A stretch of DNA of 64,000 nucleotides from an uncultured Pseudomonadota bacterium (GCA_903885375.1 CAISIK010000118.1:62001-126000), one strand, 5' to 3'. Shown: positions 34,501 through 43,447, counted from the first letter of the stretch. The notes: generated by a model not told the origin, from the sequence alone. Program-made: numbers and translations.

Positions 34501-35755
34501 CCTCCTCGCCATCGAGGGTCATGAGGTCGGAGGCGGTGGCGAGCCGCTCGGCGCGCTCGCGGGAGCCGCCGGCGACGGCCGCAGCCGAGAGGTTGCGACG
34601 CACGGCGCTGCGCGAGGTGCTGGTGGCGATGGCCGCGAGGTTGTAGACCCCGAGGGCATCGGCATCGGAGGGGTTGTTGTCGAGCAGCTGGCCGAGGATC
34701 GGGAGCGCCTCCTCGGGGCGACGCGCCGCCATCCGGGACTTCGCCCACTCGCGCGCCACGAAAGCATCGCCAGGCGAGGCCCGCCAGGCATCCTCGAGGA
34801 GCACGTCGATCCCGCGCTTCGACTTGGACTCCCACGCGCGACGGTAGGCGGCGAGGGTGGCGAGTCGGCCGGCCGCCTCGGACTCGGCCGGCGTCAGGAG
34901 CTCACGCGCCAGATCGTACTTCTGGCGGGCGGTGAACACGTCGACGAGCGCGAGGCGGGCGCTCTCATCGGCGGGGTTCGCCTTCCGGTACGCCTGCAGC
35001 GCCACTGTGGCCTCCGCGAGGGCACCCTCCGCGCGGAGCAGCTCGGCGAGGCGAAGGCCGACCTCGGCCGCCGGCGCGGCTTGCAGCACCCGCGTGGCCG
35101 CGCGGGCGTACCCGCTCGTGGCCAGCGCTTCGGCACGAGCGAGCGGCGTGCCCTGCGTGGCGGCGCTCGTGACGGTTGCGGGAAGGGTGTACGAGGCCGA
35201 GAGCGCCGCGGCATGGCGCACATCGCCCTCCGCGAGCGAAGCGAGGGCTTCGAGCTCACCCGCTTCGGGCGCCCGGGCGAACGCCTTGCGCGCCCGCGCG
35301 CCTTCACCGGCACGCAGCCAGGCTCGGCCGATCAGGCGCGCCATGGCCGGATCGGACGTGGTGAGGAGGCGGTCGAGCTCGGCGCCGGCTGCCTTCTTCG
35401 TGGATGTCCCGGAGAGCCGCACCTCGGCGTATCGGAGCTGCACCAGCTCCCGACCCGAGAACGACGGGGTCTTGAGCAGCTCGGCGTAGATGGCCATCCA
35501 CCCCGGGCGACCATCCACCCGTGCCAGCAGCTCCACGAGCGAGGCCCGCGCCGCAAGGCCGACCTCGGGGTCGGGGAGCAGGCGGAGGAGCGCCTCGATG
35601 CCGGCCTCTTCCCAGCCGGTACGGGCGAGCAGCGAGCGGGCCAGCGCCAGCCGCGCCGGGCCCGACAGGGGGGCGTCGGCCACGGCGAGCACCTCTGGAG
35701 GAACGGCGGCGTTCCCGACCGGAGCGAGGGCGAGGAGGGACAAAAGAATGATCAT
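31556..35755 (-). CDS. bcsC: Cellulose synthase operon protein BcsC: TPR domain plus outer-membrane barrel
   Basis: A 1399-residue exporter component. A signal peptide (MIILLSLLALAPVGNAA) is followed by a long series of TPR repeats (about 30-1050, for example EPEFLHGLADTLAGLGEYAS and DEYARLGGAWIAVGD). A C-terminal BcsC domain (about 1090-1399) contains SPGDGGYFSPP, the family's diagnostic loop, and forms the outer-membrane beta-barrel. It guides the glucan through the periplasm and outer membrane. It is somewhat longer than the usual 1150-1300. The ATG overlaps the bcsZ stop (ATGA). Confidence 0.92.
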   Translation of the reverse strand: MIILLSLLALAPVGNAAVPPEVLAVADAPLSGPARLALARSLLARTGWEEAGIEALLRLLPDPEVGLAARASLVELLARVDGRPGWMAIYAELLKTPSFSGRELVQLRYAEVRLSGTSTKKAAGAELDRLLTTSDPAMARLIGRAWLRAGEGARARKAFARAPEAGELEALASLAEGDVRHAAALSASYTLPATVTSAATQGTPLARAEALATSGYARAATRVLQAAPAAEVGLRLAELLRAEGALAEATVALQAYRKANPADESARLALVDVFTARQKYDLARELLTPAESEAAGRLATLAAYRRAWESKSKRGIDVLLEDAWRASPGDAFVAREWAKSRMAARRPEEALPILGQLLDNNPSDADALGVYNLAAIATSTSRSAVRRNLSAAAVAGGSRERAERLATASDLMTLDGEEVKAKGNAEEALDAYLVSLLVAPPSTGDLLGAAGLLWQSQHLAGASALFREVYRLQPGNVEALLSTVRLYLQADREAEALALLEATSIRDSRVRLLHTTVTNAVRTREARAAGSAGDLEAALVLWRSLAEQYPKEPEFLHGLADTLAGLGEYASALEQYERVMTLNPKDAWAVIGQANCLIALSRPEEARARLAEGYPVGNDAVADQELPRVRARAWRATAAREQAAGATLDAFKAWKAAFELEPEMWSLTGLASLYQLREQPEAALAFCDEALGLQPDLEEARLGRALALEALGRWDDTIVATDALKASELTDYTHMRRSEIVRRVAVQRAEFERRKGNPKAAVEILQTTITEEGKSADLLAALASSALDVSDCETAFSSTTQALALNPRSRWTLRTAVRAGAVCKAADQVSKILAEADRAAGEGYAAEELRSSAFEAAVQRAESLQAAGRGSEAELALSEVAKFSSISADEYARLGGAWIAVGDAKAAIACFDRAAAIDPGHVSAIIGKAGALRSVARLPEAERHLTEAWGRVRDPRVGLQLVQVLIQRGRHDEAARVLTDVRTSTLPAEAAPPPADRPEPLPVLALPSGRVVGPRTWPPDVPRDVQPRWLVLEVEAVDVGLSRERGGSVRVGGGAFSKQGVAGEQQLFGWYVPVEAIFPPVGLLRISADAVVVGLDDGVDQVVGVAPSVAIASPPFRRFFASARLGASPLGFPDANVVWHGHARWGLLPDLAIGAQTARTPVSDSLLSWAGKTRTVGDADVFFGFASNISFGGYAAWTPARSSVGGLVRSGYTEGYGIEPNPYVEGVAWADTALGAEPSGLRGGVNLVAVHHDRQEDGFSPGDGGYFSPPVFLLAMAEIKERAEFSGGRGALCASAGVGPQYLDGAPTPWFGVGLSGSGRVGAGASWRFAPRWSAGVDGRLQGSLSLDAAGAPSVWHQESVLGHVTWGLPPQGPPAPSLTTLASSGSILPDASTLCSAR

Positions 35756-36828
35756 GCGGGCGTTCCCCCGAGCTGCGAGAGCGCCAGGCCGAACCAGATC
35801 CAGTTCTGCCCGTAGTAGTCGTCGTGGTCGCCCCACCCGTGGGCGGCGCGGATGGTGTCGAGCCGGTCTTCGCGCAGCCGATCGGCGGCGAGCGGGCGGC
35901 GCAACGACCAGAGCGGAAGGAGCGCGCCGTAGGCGCCGGGGTACTCCCAGTCCACGGCCGGGCTGCCGTCCACCCGGATCGTGCCGGGAATGCGCGTGGC
36001 TTCGGGGCGCCAGGACATCAGGCGGTGGTAGGGGCCGAGGAGCGCCTTGGCGCGCCGCTCGTCGTGCCAGATGACCTCCGCCGCGAGCGTCCACGGCACG
36101 CGGAGCGCTTCGAACCCGAAGGCGTCCTTGCCCTCCACCGGTGAGGGCACCGGCCAGCCCGTCTCGCGGTCCACGTAGCACCAGTCCATGGCGAGCCCCG
36201 TGGCCCCGCGACACGTCGCGAGCAGCACGTAGGCGCGGTCGATTACCGCCTGCCAGGGGTGGGCCGGGTCGAAGACGGCAAAGTCGCGCCAGATGAAGGG
36301 GAGGAAGTAGGAGGGGTTGAGCTGGATCACGCTGCTTCCGCGGCTCCATGGCCCCGGCAGCACGACGGGCGCGCCGGCAACCTCCTCCACCTCGGCCTCC
36401 CAGAAGCGGGCCAGCATGCGGGTGGCCTGCTCCGAATACCGCGGCTCCTTCCACTTCCTCGTCGCGCCGAGGAGCGCCCAGATCATGAACTGGTCGGCGT
36501 CGGCGGCCGGCTGGGCGTCGAGCACCTCCCAGCGCCCCTCGCGGGCGCCCCACTTCCAGGCTGGCAGGGCCCCGGCATCCCCCCCCTGGAGGTTCTCGAG
36601 CGTCCAGCGCAGCATCACGTCGAACGCCTCCCGGTCATCCATCCACAACGCGCGCACGAGGCCGTAGGCCTGCCCCTCGGAGGAGGTCATCGACCCGTTG
36701 CGGAAGTCGATGGCGCGGCCGTCGGGGCTCACGTACTCACGCTTGTAGGCCACCCAACGCTCGCGCAGATCCTCGGCCGGGGCGGCAGCGAGGACCATGG
36801 AGACGAGGGCTGGACTCACGAGCGACAC
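35752..36828 (-). CDS. bcsZ: Periplasmic endo-beta-1,4-glucanase BcsZ (glycoside hydrolase family 8)
   Basis: A 358-residue GH8 cellulase that trims nascent cellulose in the periplasm. The probable acid Glu51 lies in SSEGQAYG, and Asp112 lies in DADQFMIWALL. The conserved NPSYFLPFIW and DWCYVDRETGW blocks are present. The start is not certain: GTG at 36828 gives a full signal peptide (VSLVSPALVSMVLAAAPAED), while GTG 36819 and ATG 36798 lack clear ribosome sites. It lies 8 bases after bcsB and overlaps bcsC. Confidence 0.88.
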   Translation of the reverse strand: MSLVSPALVSMVLAAAPAEDLRERWVAYKREYVSPDGRAIDFRNGSMTSSEGQAYGLVRALWMDDREAFDVMLRWTLENLQGGDAGALPAWKWGAREGRWEVLDAQPAADADQFMIWALLGATRKWKEPRYSEQATRMLARFWEAEVEEVAGAPVVLPGPWSRGSSVIQLNPSYFLPFIWRDFAVFDPAHPWQAVIDRAYVLLATCRGATGLAMDWCYVDRETGWPVPSPVEGKDAFGFEALRVPWTLAAEVIWHDERRAKALLGPYHRLMSWRPEATRIPGTIRVDGSPAVDWEYPGAYGALLPLWSLRRPLAADRLREDRLDTIRAAHGWGDHDDYYGQNWIWFGLALSQLGGTPA

Positions 36829-36836
36829 CGGCGCGC

Positions 36837-38978
36837 TCAGTCCCGGTCGGTACGGCGCACCTGCGCGAACATCCGGACGATGCCGGTGAGCAGGAAGACG
36901 CCGCCGATGACCATGGCGCCGAGCACCCACCAGTTCCGCTGGATTTCACGCGTGGCGGCCGTGCCGACGGGCAGGGAGCCCCAGCGCTGCCGGCTGGCCA
37001 CGTCGAGCGTGCTCACGTCGAGGTCGGGCCCGAGGATGGCCACGTTGCCTTCGAGCGTCTTCACCTTGCCGAGATCGGTGACCTGCTCGACGAGCTGGGC
37101 GAGCCCATCCTCGCGGAGCGCCCGCAGCACCAGGACGGCGCGCGCGCGGTTGGCCGGGGAGATCGCCTCCTCGATCGTGCCGTAGGCGGTGCCCACGCTC
37201 GCGCGGAGCAGCAGCTCCTTGCCGTTGGCGAGGAGGCGCTCCGGGCCACCGGTAAGCGACAGCACCTGATCGCGGGCCAGCCCCTCGTAGAAGGAGTTGG
37301 AGCTGCCGTCCACGAGCACGACGAAGTGTTTGTCGGCCCCGTCGGTGAGGTTGGCATCCACGGCGCGCAGGAGCGCGAGGTCGGGCGCCGGCGCCACGCT
37401 CAGCTTGCCGAAGCGCGTGGCGAGCGCAAAGCCCGCCGATTCGGCGCGACCATCCGGGTTGTCGGGCAGCACCACCACGGTGCCCCCGCCGCCCGGCGCG
37501 GCGGTGAACGGCCAGTTGCCGTAGCGGAGGAGGCCGAGGTCCGGCATCTCCGCCACGTGATCGCGGGGCACATCGAGCGAGGTCGTGGGGTAGACCGTGC
37601 CCCAGATCTGCTTGTCCGCCACGCGCTCGCACTGGTCGTAGTCGCGCGGGAAGAGGTGGAACACGATGTCGAGGTTCGAGGCGGGCTGCACCAGGTCGGC
37701 GGGCAGCGGCACGCTCACCGACGCCTGGGCTTCGCCGGCCACCTTGTCGAGCGGCACGCTCCGCAGCGTGAGGCCGCCGAGGCGGACCTCCATCGTGGAG
37801 AGGCGGGAGTCGAGCTGTGCGGAGTAGCCGTAGTCCACGCGCACGGTGCCGCCACCCGGCTGCGCGAGCGCATCCCCCTCGAGCTGAAGCGGGATCCGGG
37901 TCATCGCCGAGTAGTACCCGTGCACCGTCTGGCCGCTCATCCCGAGGTCCTTCATCGCGAAGCGGGCGGCGGGGGGAGCGGGGAGCGGGTTCTGGCGGGT
38001 GGGCGGCGGGTTGGCGGGCGCCACGCTCGACACGCGCGAAACGCTGCCGGAGAGCACCTGGTAACGATCCTGGCCGCTCAGGGCCTGGGCCGCCTTGCGG
38101 AGCCCCTCGGGGCCGCCGCCGGTCACGATCAGCACGGCGAGCGTGGGGTCGGCCGGGTTGGGAACGAGCGCGACGAGCCCTTCGTCCTCGGCGAGGCTCT
38201 CCACCCCGGCGAGCGTGAGCGCTTCGGGCACCTCGGCCACCGTGCCGATGAGGAGCGCGGGGGTGGTGGCCTCCGCGGCGGTCGCCACGGGCGCGGCCGT
38301 CTCCACGTCGCGGTAGTCGGCGAGCCGGCCCAGCGCGAAGCCCACGAGGCCGAGGGCATCCACGGTGTCCTTGGAAGGCCCGCCGGGCGTGACGAGCGTC
38401 ACCTCGGTGGCGCCGTAGCCGAGCTTGTCCACGAGCGGGTAGGGCCAGTTCAGGAGCTCGGCCTGGACCGGCAGCCGGCGGTACTTGAAGTCGATCGCAG
38501 TGACGGAGCGCACCCGCGTCCACAGCGCGGCGTCGAACGGGTCCTCGCAGTCGTCGGTGTAGTGCTGCACCACATCGAACTTGAGGACGTTGTAGTCCTG
38601 CAGGAGCGACCGCGGGAGGCGGACCACCACCTCACCGTCGGAGGCGTTCTCGGCGGTCAGCGCCACGGTTCCGACGGCGCGGTCGTTCACCGAAATGGTG
38701 AGGTGCGACCGTGCCGGAAGGAGGGCCGCCGAATGTTCGAAGGCCACGCGCACGACGGGATCGGCCGTGAGCAGCCAGTTCTTCGGCCGCGTGAAGGTGA
38801 TGGCCCGGGTGGCATGGATGCCATCGAGGCTGAAGTCCTCCTCCTGGAAGAAGTCCTCCGCAAGCGTGGCCGAGTACGTGCCCTCCGCCGCGGGGGTCGC
38901 TTCATCCCCGGCAAAGGCGGGGGCGGACAGCACGCCTACCAGACCAAGGATCGCGAAACGAAGGGAGAAATCACGCAT
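36837..38978 (-). CDS. bcsB: Cellulose synthase periplasmic subunit BcsB
   Basis: A 713-residue inner-membrane-anchored periplasmic protein that partners BcsA. A signal peptide (MRDFSLRFAILGLVGVLSA) is followed by carbohydrate-binding and flavodoxin-like domains (SHLTISVNDRAVGTV; DIVFHLFPRDYDQCER). A single C-terminal transmembrane helix (WWVLGAMVIGGVFLLTGIV) precedes a basic tail. The ATG at 38978 is chosen over a GTG five codons earlier because GAGGAG stands seven bases before it. It overlaps the upstream zinc-ribbon gene by eight bases. Confidence 0.92.
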   Translation of the reverse strand: MRDFSLRFAILGLVGVLSAPAFAGDEATPAAEGTYSATLAEDFFQEEDFSLDGIHATRAITFTRPKNWLLTADPVVRVAFEHSAALLPARSHLTISVNDRAVGTVALTAENASDGEVVVRLPRSLLQDYNVLKFDVVQHYTDDCEDPFDAALWTRVRSVTAIDFKYRRLPVQAELLNWPYPLVDKLGYGATEVTLVTPGGPSKDTVDALGLVGFALGRLADYRDVETAAPVATAAEATTPALLIGTVAEVPEALTLAGVESLAEDEGLVALVPNPADPTLAVLIVTGGGPEGLRKAAQALSGQDRYQVLSGSVSRVSSVAPANPPPTRQNPLPAPPAARFAMKDLGMSGQTVHGYYSAMTRIPLQLEGDALAQPGGGTVRVDYGYSAQLDSRLSTMEVRLGGLTLRSVPLDKVAGEAQASVSVPLPADLVQPASNLDIVFHLFPRDYDQCERVADKQIWGTVYPTTSLDVPRDHVAEMPDLGLLRYGNWPFTAAPGGGGTVVVLPDNPDGRAESAGFALATRFGKLSVAPAPDLALLRAVDANLTDGADKHFVVLVDGSSNSFYEGLARDQVLSLTGGPERLLANGKELLLRASVGTAYGTIEEAISPANRARAVLVLRALREDGLAQLVEQVTDLGKVKTLEGNVAILGPDLDVSTLDVASRQRWGSLPVGTAATREIQRNWWVLGAMVIGGVFLLTGIVRMFAQVRRTDRD

Positions 38979-39570
38979 TGTTGAGCTCCTCACCGGCCTG
39001 TTCGAGCACGGTGTACACAGAATCGAGTCGTTCGTTGAGTTCCAGCGGATTGACGCCGGACGAGAGTTGGAAACGGATGGACGCCAGCTCGAGGACCGCC
39101 GAATTGAGCTGGACCTCGACGGCGGCGAGGTTGGGGGCGCGGTCCTTCTCGCCGTACAACTGCCAGTGCTGACGCGCGTAGGAGAGCCGGTCGTTCCACT
39201 GCGCGGGGAGCGGAGCGCCCGACTGGAGGGTGGTCCGCATCTCGCCGGCGAGCACGAAGAGCTCGCTACGGGCGCGCCGAAGCTGCTCGTGCCGTTCGAG
39301 CCGCACGGAGGTGGTCCAGCCGCTGCGCTGCGAGGGGACCGAGAACGGGCGGGTGACAGGTTCCCACCAGAAGAACAGCACGAGGGCGAGCAGAAACAGC
39401 GCCGTCGGGGCGGGGAGGGTTTCGAGGTAGCTCGGCCCAGCCTCCTCCCCTTCGCCCAGCTCGTCGGTATGCGCGCGGATGCCCGGCCACCGCGTGCGGC
39501 ACACCCGGCAAACGGGCGCGGGCACGAGGTTCGTGGTGCGGCAGAGGAGACAGGCCCAGTCGGTGTTCAT
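38971..39570 (-). CDS. Zinc-ribbon membrane protein inserted in the cellulose operon, unknown function
   Basis: A 199-residue protein between bcsA and bcsB. Residues 7-24 form a zinc ribbon (C7xxC10, C21xxC24). An acidic linker is followed by one transmembrane helix (about 53-69, PTALFLLALVLFFWW). The rest (about 85-199) is helical and probably periplasmic, with likely coiled-coil segments (RLERHEQLRRARSELF; LNERLDSVYTVLEQAGEEL). No standard Bcs accessory protein matches. The ATG overlaps the bcsA stop by four bases. Its position and topology suggest a structural or regulatory subunit of the BcsA-BcsB complex. Confidence 0.7.
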   Translation of the reverse strand: MNTDWACLLCRTTNLVPAPVCRVCRTRWPGIRAHTDELGEGEEAGPSYLETLPAPTALFLLALVLFFWWEPVTRPFSVPSQRSGWTTSVRLERHEQLRRARSELFVLAGEMRTTLQSGAPLPAQWNDRLSYARQHWQLYGEKDRAPNLAAVEVQLNSAVLELASIRFQLSSGVNPLELNERLDSVYTVLEQAGEELNNA

Positions 39571-41696
39571 GCGTCGGCCTCCAGCTCATCGTCGCGGAGG
39601 CTGAGCACGAGCGCGCGCCAGGGGGCGTAGACCACCGTGAGGAGCGACTGGAGGGGGTGTTGGCTGAGCGGTCGATGCGTCCACGCATCGGGTTCGGTGA
39701 ACATCAGCTCGATCAACCGCTCTTCCTGGGCGGGCGACAGATCGCGGAACTCGAGCCGAAGGTCGGCCATGCCTTTCGCCGCGAAGCGGTTCACCACCAC
39801 GCTGTTGAGGCCGGCCGCTACCCCGAACGAACCTTCGATATCCACGATCGCCGACTGCACGTTGTCCGGGAAGCTCGGCAAGCGCACGCGCACGCCGCCT
39901 TCGCTCAAGTCCACGGACTCGCCGTGCATGACCGGGTGTCCCTCGGCCAGGATGCGCACCCGATGCTCCCGCCGCACCCGCCAGGTGCGCCGCCGCTGCG
40001 GCCGCTCGAGCGCCACCATCACCGCGGCGCCGAGGATGATGACGTTGTAGACGTTCCACAGCGTCGTCACCAGCAGGGTGCCGCGCTCCTCGGGGTACAG
40101 CTGCCAGCGGGAGGGCGTGAGCACGAGGGCCGTGAAACAGAAGGCGAGCAGGAGGAGGTTCGGGAACGCGTGGCGCACGTCGTACGCCGCGCGGTTGAGC
40201 TGGCTGCCCTTCACCGTCACGTTGAAGGAGCCCGAGCGGGGCGCGAAGAACGCGAGCGTGGTGACGAGCGCGGTGTAGGGGGCGAGCGAGGTTTCGTACA
40301 CCTCGGCCCAGAAGGCGTGCCGCACGGATCGGGAGGACGCGAGCCCGCCGATGAGGCTCAGGAAAACGTGCGGGAGCGCGTAGGCGATGACCTCCCACGG
40401 GTTGGCGCGCAGTGCGTGTACGCCGAAGACCAGGAAGATGGCCGGGGAAACGAGGTACACCATCCGCGGGATGCCGAACTGGAAGTGCTGGATGGCATTG
40501 AGGTAGTTCAGCCGCTGGGCCACCGTCAACCCGCGCTTGAACAGCGGGTTGTCGAGCATGAATATCTGCGTCATTCCCCGCGCCCAGCGCATGCGCTGGG
40601 CCACGTGGAAGGCGTAGCGTTCCGTGGCGAGGCCCGCCGCCTGCGGGATGTCGAGGTAGGCGCTGCGCCAGCCCTCGGCGTGAAGACGCAGCGCGGTGTG
40701 CGCATCCTCGGTGACCGTCTCCACCGCGATGCCACCGACACTCTCGATCGCCGTCCGACGGAGCACGGCGCAACTGCCGCAGAAGAACGCCGAATTCCAG
40801 AAGTCGTTCCCGATCTGCACCGCGTGGTAGAACATCTCCTGCTCGGGCGGCACGAGGTCTTCCAGCCAGAGGTTCCGTTCGAAGGGGTCGGGGTTGTAGA
40901 AGTGGTGGGGCGTCTGCACGAGGCCCACGCGGGGGTCCTTGAGCAGGAAACCCATCGTCAGCCGCAGGAAGCTGCGCACCGGAACGTGGTCGCAGTCGAA
41001 GATGGCGATGAACTCGCCCGTGGTGCGCTTGAGCGCGGCGTTGATGTTGCCGGCCTTCGCGTGCCGGTTGTCGGCACGCGTGAGGTACTGGACCCCCAGC
41101 TCCTCCGCCAACGCCTTCATTTCCGGCCGCCGACCGTCGTCGAGCAGGTAGATCGTCTTGCGCGGCCACTCGATCGTGCGCGCGCCGATCAGCGTGCGGC
41201 GGAGGATGTCCACGCCCTCGTTGTACGTGGGCACGTAGATGTCCACCGTGGGCAGCTGGGCATCGTCCGGCAGGAGCGACGGCACGCGAGGCTGCATGAT
41301 GGAGGTCTGGAAGTAGCCGAGGATCAGGACGCCCGTGCCATACAGCTCCGCGGCGTAGAGCATGAGGCTCAGGACGGCATCTTCCGGGCGATCGAGCGCG
41401 AGCGTGGCCAGGCCACGCCACACCACGTAGCGGACCGACATGCAGATCGACAGCAGCGCGACGGCGAGTCGCCAGTTCGGCAGCCGGCGCAGCGTGAGCA
41501 GCCCGATGGCCATCACCAACGCGGAGAGGATGGCGTGGCTCCGCAACGGCAGGTCGGCGAAGGCGAAGATGACCGCGGGCAGGATGGCGAACAGCACCGT
41601 GGCGCCCAACAGCACCGGCGAACGCACGGCCTCGCGCAGGAATCGTTCGGCCAGACCCGGCCGGGCGGAAGCGGGGCGCGGGTCTTGGGGAGGCAT
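39567..41696 (-). CDS. bcsA: Cellulose synthase catalytic subunit BcsA with PilZ domain
   Basis: A 709-residue GT2 enzyme polymerising UDP-glucose into beta-1,4-glucan and secreting it. The catalytic motifs are DDG (186-188), DCD (234-236), TED (329-331) and QRMRW (367-371). About eight transmembrane helices flank the glycosyltransferase domain. The PilZ domain at about 566-680 keeps both c-di-GMP motifs, RREHR (575-579) and DLSEGG (596-601), so activation by c-di-GMP is expected. It is the first gene of a leftward operon. A promoter-like sequence with 16-base spacing lies immediately upstream. Confidence 0.97.
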   Translation of the reverse strand: MPPQDPRPASARPGLAERFLREAVRSPVLLGATVLFAILPAVIFAFADLPLRSHAILSALVMAIGLLTLRRLPNWRLAVALLSICMSVRYVVWRGLATLALDRPEDAVLSLMLYAAELYGTGVLILGYFQTSIMQPRVPSLLPDDAQLPTVDIYVPTYNEGVDILRRTLIGARTIEWPRKTIYLLDDGRRPEMKALAEELGVQYLTRADNRHAKAGNINAALKRTTGEFIAIFDCDHVPVRSFLRLTMGFLLKDPRVGLVQTPHHFYNPDPFERNLWLEDLVPPEQEMFYHAVQIGNDFWNSAFFCGSCAVLRRTAIESVGGIAVETVTEDAHTALRLHAEGWRSAYLDIPQAAGLATERYAFHVAQRMRWARGMTQIFMLDNPLFKRGLTVAQRLNYLNAIQHFQFGIPRMVYLVSPAIFLVFGVHALRANPWEVIAYALPHVFLSLIGGLASSRSVRHAFWAEVYETSLAPYTALVTTLAFFAPRSGSFNVTVKGSQLNRAAYDVRHAFPNLLLLAFCFTALVLTPSRWQLYPEERGTLLVTTLWNVYNVIILGAAVMVALERPQRRRTWRVRREHRVRILAEGHPVMHGESVDLSEGGVRVRLPSFPDNVQSAIVDIEGSFGVAAGLNSVVVNRFAAKGMADLRLEFRDLSPAQEERLIELMFTEPDAWTHRPLSQHPLQSLLTVVYAPWRALVLSLRDDELEADA

Positions 41697-41715
41697 TGGT
41701 CCTACTGGCGGCGCG

Positions 41716-41743
41716 ATGATACCGGAAGAAGGCCGGAAAACAA
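41716..41743 (-). promoter_or_regulatory. Candidate sigma-70-type promoter for the cellulose operon
   Basis: Minus strand TTGTTT (41738-41743), 16-base spacer, TATCAT (41716-41721). AT-rich for this genome. It would place transcription start about 10-15 bases before the bcsA ATG, whose weak ribosome site is AGGA at three bases. Confidence 0.4.
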
Positions 41744-41872
41744 ACCACGACCGGCGCGGGGTGCGTGCGTGCGGCGCTGGATGGCGTGCTATTCTGGGGG
41801 CCCCACCTGCATGTCGAGTCCAACGTTCCAGTACTCTGCCGTCCGTTCTGGCGCAGTCGCCTACGGAGTCGC

Positions 41873-43447
41873 GTGAGTACGGACGCCACCGGCCCCACGG
41901 CCGACCGCGACCCGCTGATCGGCCGCACGATCGCGGGGCGCTACCGGGTGGTCTCGGCGCTGGCGCGGGGCGGGATGAGCCGTGTGTACCGCGCGGAACA
42001 GCATCCCCTCGGTCGCACGGTGGCCCTCAAGGTGCTCGCCGTGGGGGGCGACCCTGCCACGGAGGCGGAGTTCCGGCAGCGTTTCCAGCTCGAGGCCTCG
42101 GTCTGCGCGCGCCTGGGGCACCCCAACACGGTGCGGGTGTTCGATCACGGCGGCGTAGGTCAGGAGCTCCTTTTCATCGCGATGGAGTACCTCGACGGGC
42201 GCACGCTCCACGAGGTCGTCAAGACGGAGGCTCCCCTCCCGGCCGCCCGGATCGTCAACATCGCGCGGCAGATCGCGGGCTCGCTACGCGAGGCCCACGG
42301 CCTCGGCCTCATCCACCGGGACCTCAAGCCCGCCAACGTCGTCCTCATGCAGCATGGCGACGACGAGGACTTCGTCAAGGTCCTCGACTTCGGGCTGGTC
42401 AAGCAGCTCCGCGCCAACGACGAGCTGACGGGGGTGGATGCCGTGGTCGGCTCACCCTCGTACATGTCGCCGGAGCAGATCCGCGCCGAGGCGATTGATG
42501 AGCGCAGCGACCTCTACTCACTCGGAGTGATCCTCTACAGCTGCGTGGCCGGGCGTCCGCCGTTCGTCGCCGACAACAGCGTGGGCGTGCTCCTCGCGCA
42601 CCTCAACAACGCTCCGCCGGCCCTCCCGCAAACCGGCGCGCTCGCCGCCTCGCCCACCCTCGGGTTCATCATCAAGGCCTGCCTGGCCAAGAGCCCCGCC
42701 GACCGCTTCGCCGACACCGACGAGCTCATCCGCGCGCTGCGCCTCTGCGAGTTGGAGCTCCGCGGTGGGGTGGTGCCCCCGCCCACGCTCCGCGCCGGCC
42801 GGCTGGTGGCGAACCCTGCTGGCGCCGCGGCCCCGCCGCCTCCGGGGTCGGTGGCCAACGTGCCGGAGCCCAGCGCCTCCACGATCGTGTCGGCGCTCCG
42901 CTCCCGCCGGGTGCCCCTCCTCGCCGCAACCGGCGCCATGGCGGGCCTGTTCCTCCTCCTCGGCAGCGCCACCCTCGCCGCCGCGGCCTGGTGGTGGTGG
43001 ACGTCGAAGCCGCCCGTCGCGGAGGCGCCACCGGTGGCCCCCACCGCGCCAGCCCCCGCCACCGACGCCGTGGCACCCGCCCCCGTGCACGTGAGCACGG
43101 CCCCCGAGTCGGCCGTGGTCCGCCACGACGGCGTCGTGCTCGGCACCACCCCCCTGGACCTCGCGATCCCCTACCCCGAGGTGTGGACGATCACGGTCTC
43201 GGCCGAAGGCTACGAGCCCGCCACGGTGCGGGTGCCCTGGGATGCCCTGCGCCAGCGCGTGGTCCTGAAGCCCGGCGCGGCCTCGCCCGCTGGGCGTTCC
43301 GCACCCCCCTCCGACGGGGCCCGCACGCGGCCGCCCACGGGCACCCAGCCGAAGGCGTCCGAGCCGGCCGCCCCCCCAACCGACGCCACCTCCGCGCCCC
43401 CGCCGCGCAAGTCCGGCGCCGACTTGAAGGACCCATGGGCGCCCTGA
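41873..43447 (+). CDS. Ser/Thr protein kinase with extracytoplasmic PEGA domain
   Basis: A 524-residue Hanks-type kinase. The kinase domain (about 24-285) has the loop ALARGGMSRVY, Lys53 (VALKVL), Asp150 in HRDLKPANV, Asp172 in LDFGLVK and SPEQIRAE. One transmembrane helix (about 350-375) leads to a Pro/Ala linker and a PEGA domain (about 405-465, VRHDGVVLGTTPLDLAI), then a Pro-rich tail. The GTG at 41873 follows GGAG. It is divergent from bcsA across 176 bases and is the first gene of a seven-gene operon. The PEGA domain probably contacts the cell wall or surface. Confidence 0.9.
   Translation: MSTDATGPTADRDPLIGRTIAGRYRVVSALARGGMSRVYRAEQHPLGRTVALKVLAVGGDPATEAEFRQRFQLEASVCARLGHPNTVRVFDHGGVGQELLFIAMEYLDGRTLHEVVKTEAPLPAARIVNIARQIAGSLREAHGLGLIHRDLKPANVVLMQHGDDEDFVKVLDFGLVKQLRANDELTGVDAVVGSPSYMSPEQIRAEAIDERSDLYSLGVILYSCVAGRPPFVADNSVGVLLAHLNNAPPALPQTGALAASPTLGFIIKACLAKSPADRFADTDELIRALRLCELELRGGVVPPPTLRAGRLVANPAGAAAPPPPGSVANVPEPSASTIVSALRSRRVPLLAATGAMAGLFLLLGSATLAAAAWWWWTSKPPVAEAPPVAPTAPAPATDAVAPAPVHVSTAPESAVVRHDGVVLGTTPLDLAIPYPEVWTITVSAEGYEPATVRVPWDALRQRVVLKPGAASPAGRSAPPSDGARTRPPTGTQPKASEPAAPPTDATSAPPPRKSGADLKDPWAP

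Noticed and set aside
31472-35815. 1447-codon open frame on the plus strand
   Set aside because: It lies fully antisense to bcsC, has low-complexity Arg/Gly/Pro/His content and no domain; a common shadow in GC-rich DNA.
35821-36828. Long overlapping minus-strand frame across bcsZ read as an N-terminal extension of BcsC
   Set aside because: BcsC has its own signal peptide at 35755 coupled to the bcsZ stop; the extension is out of frame with the BcsZ domain.
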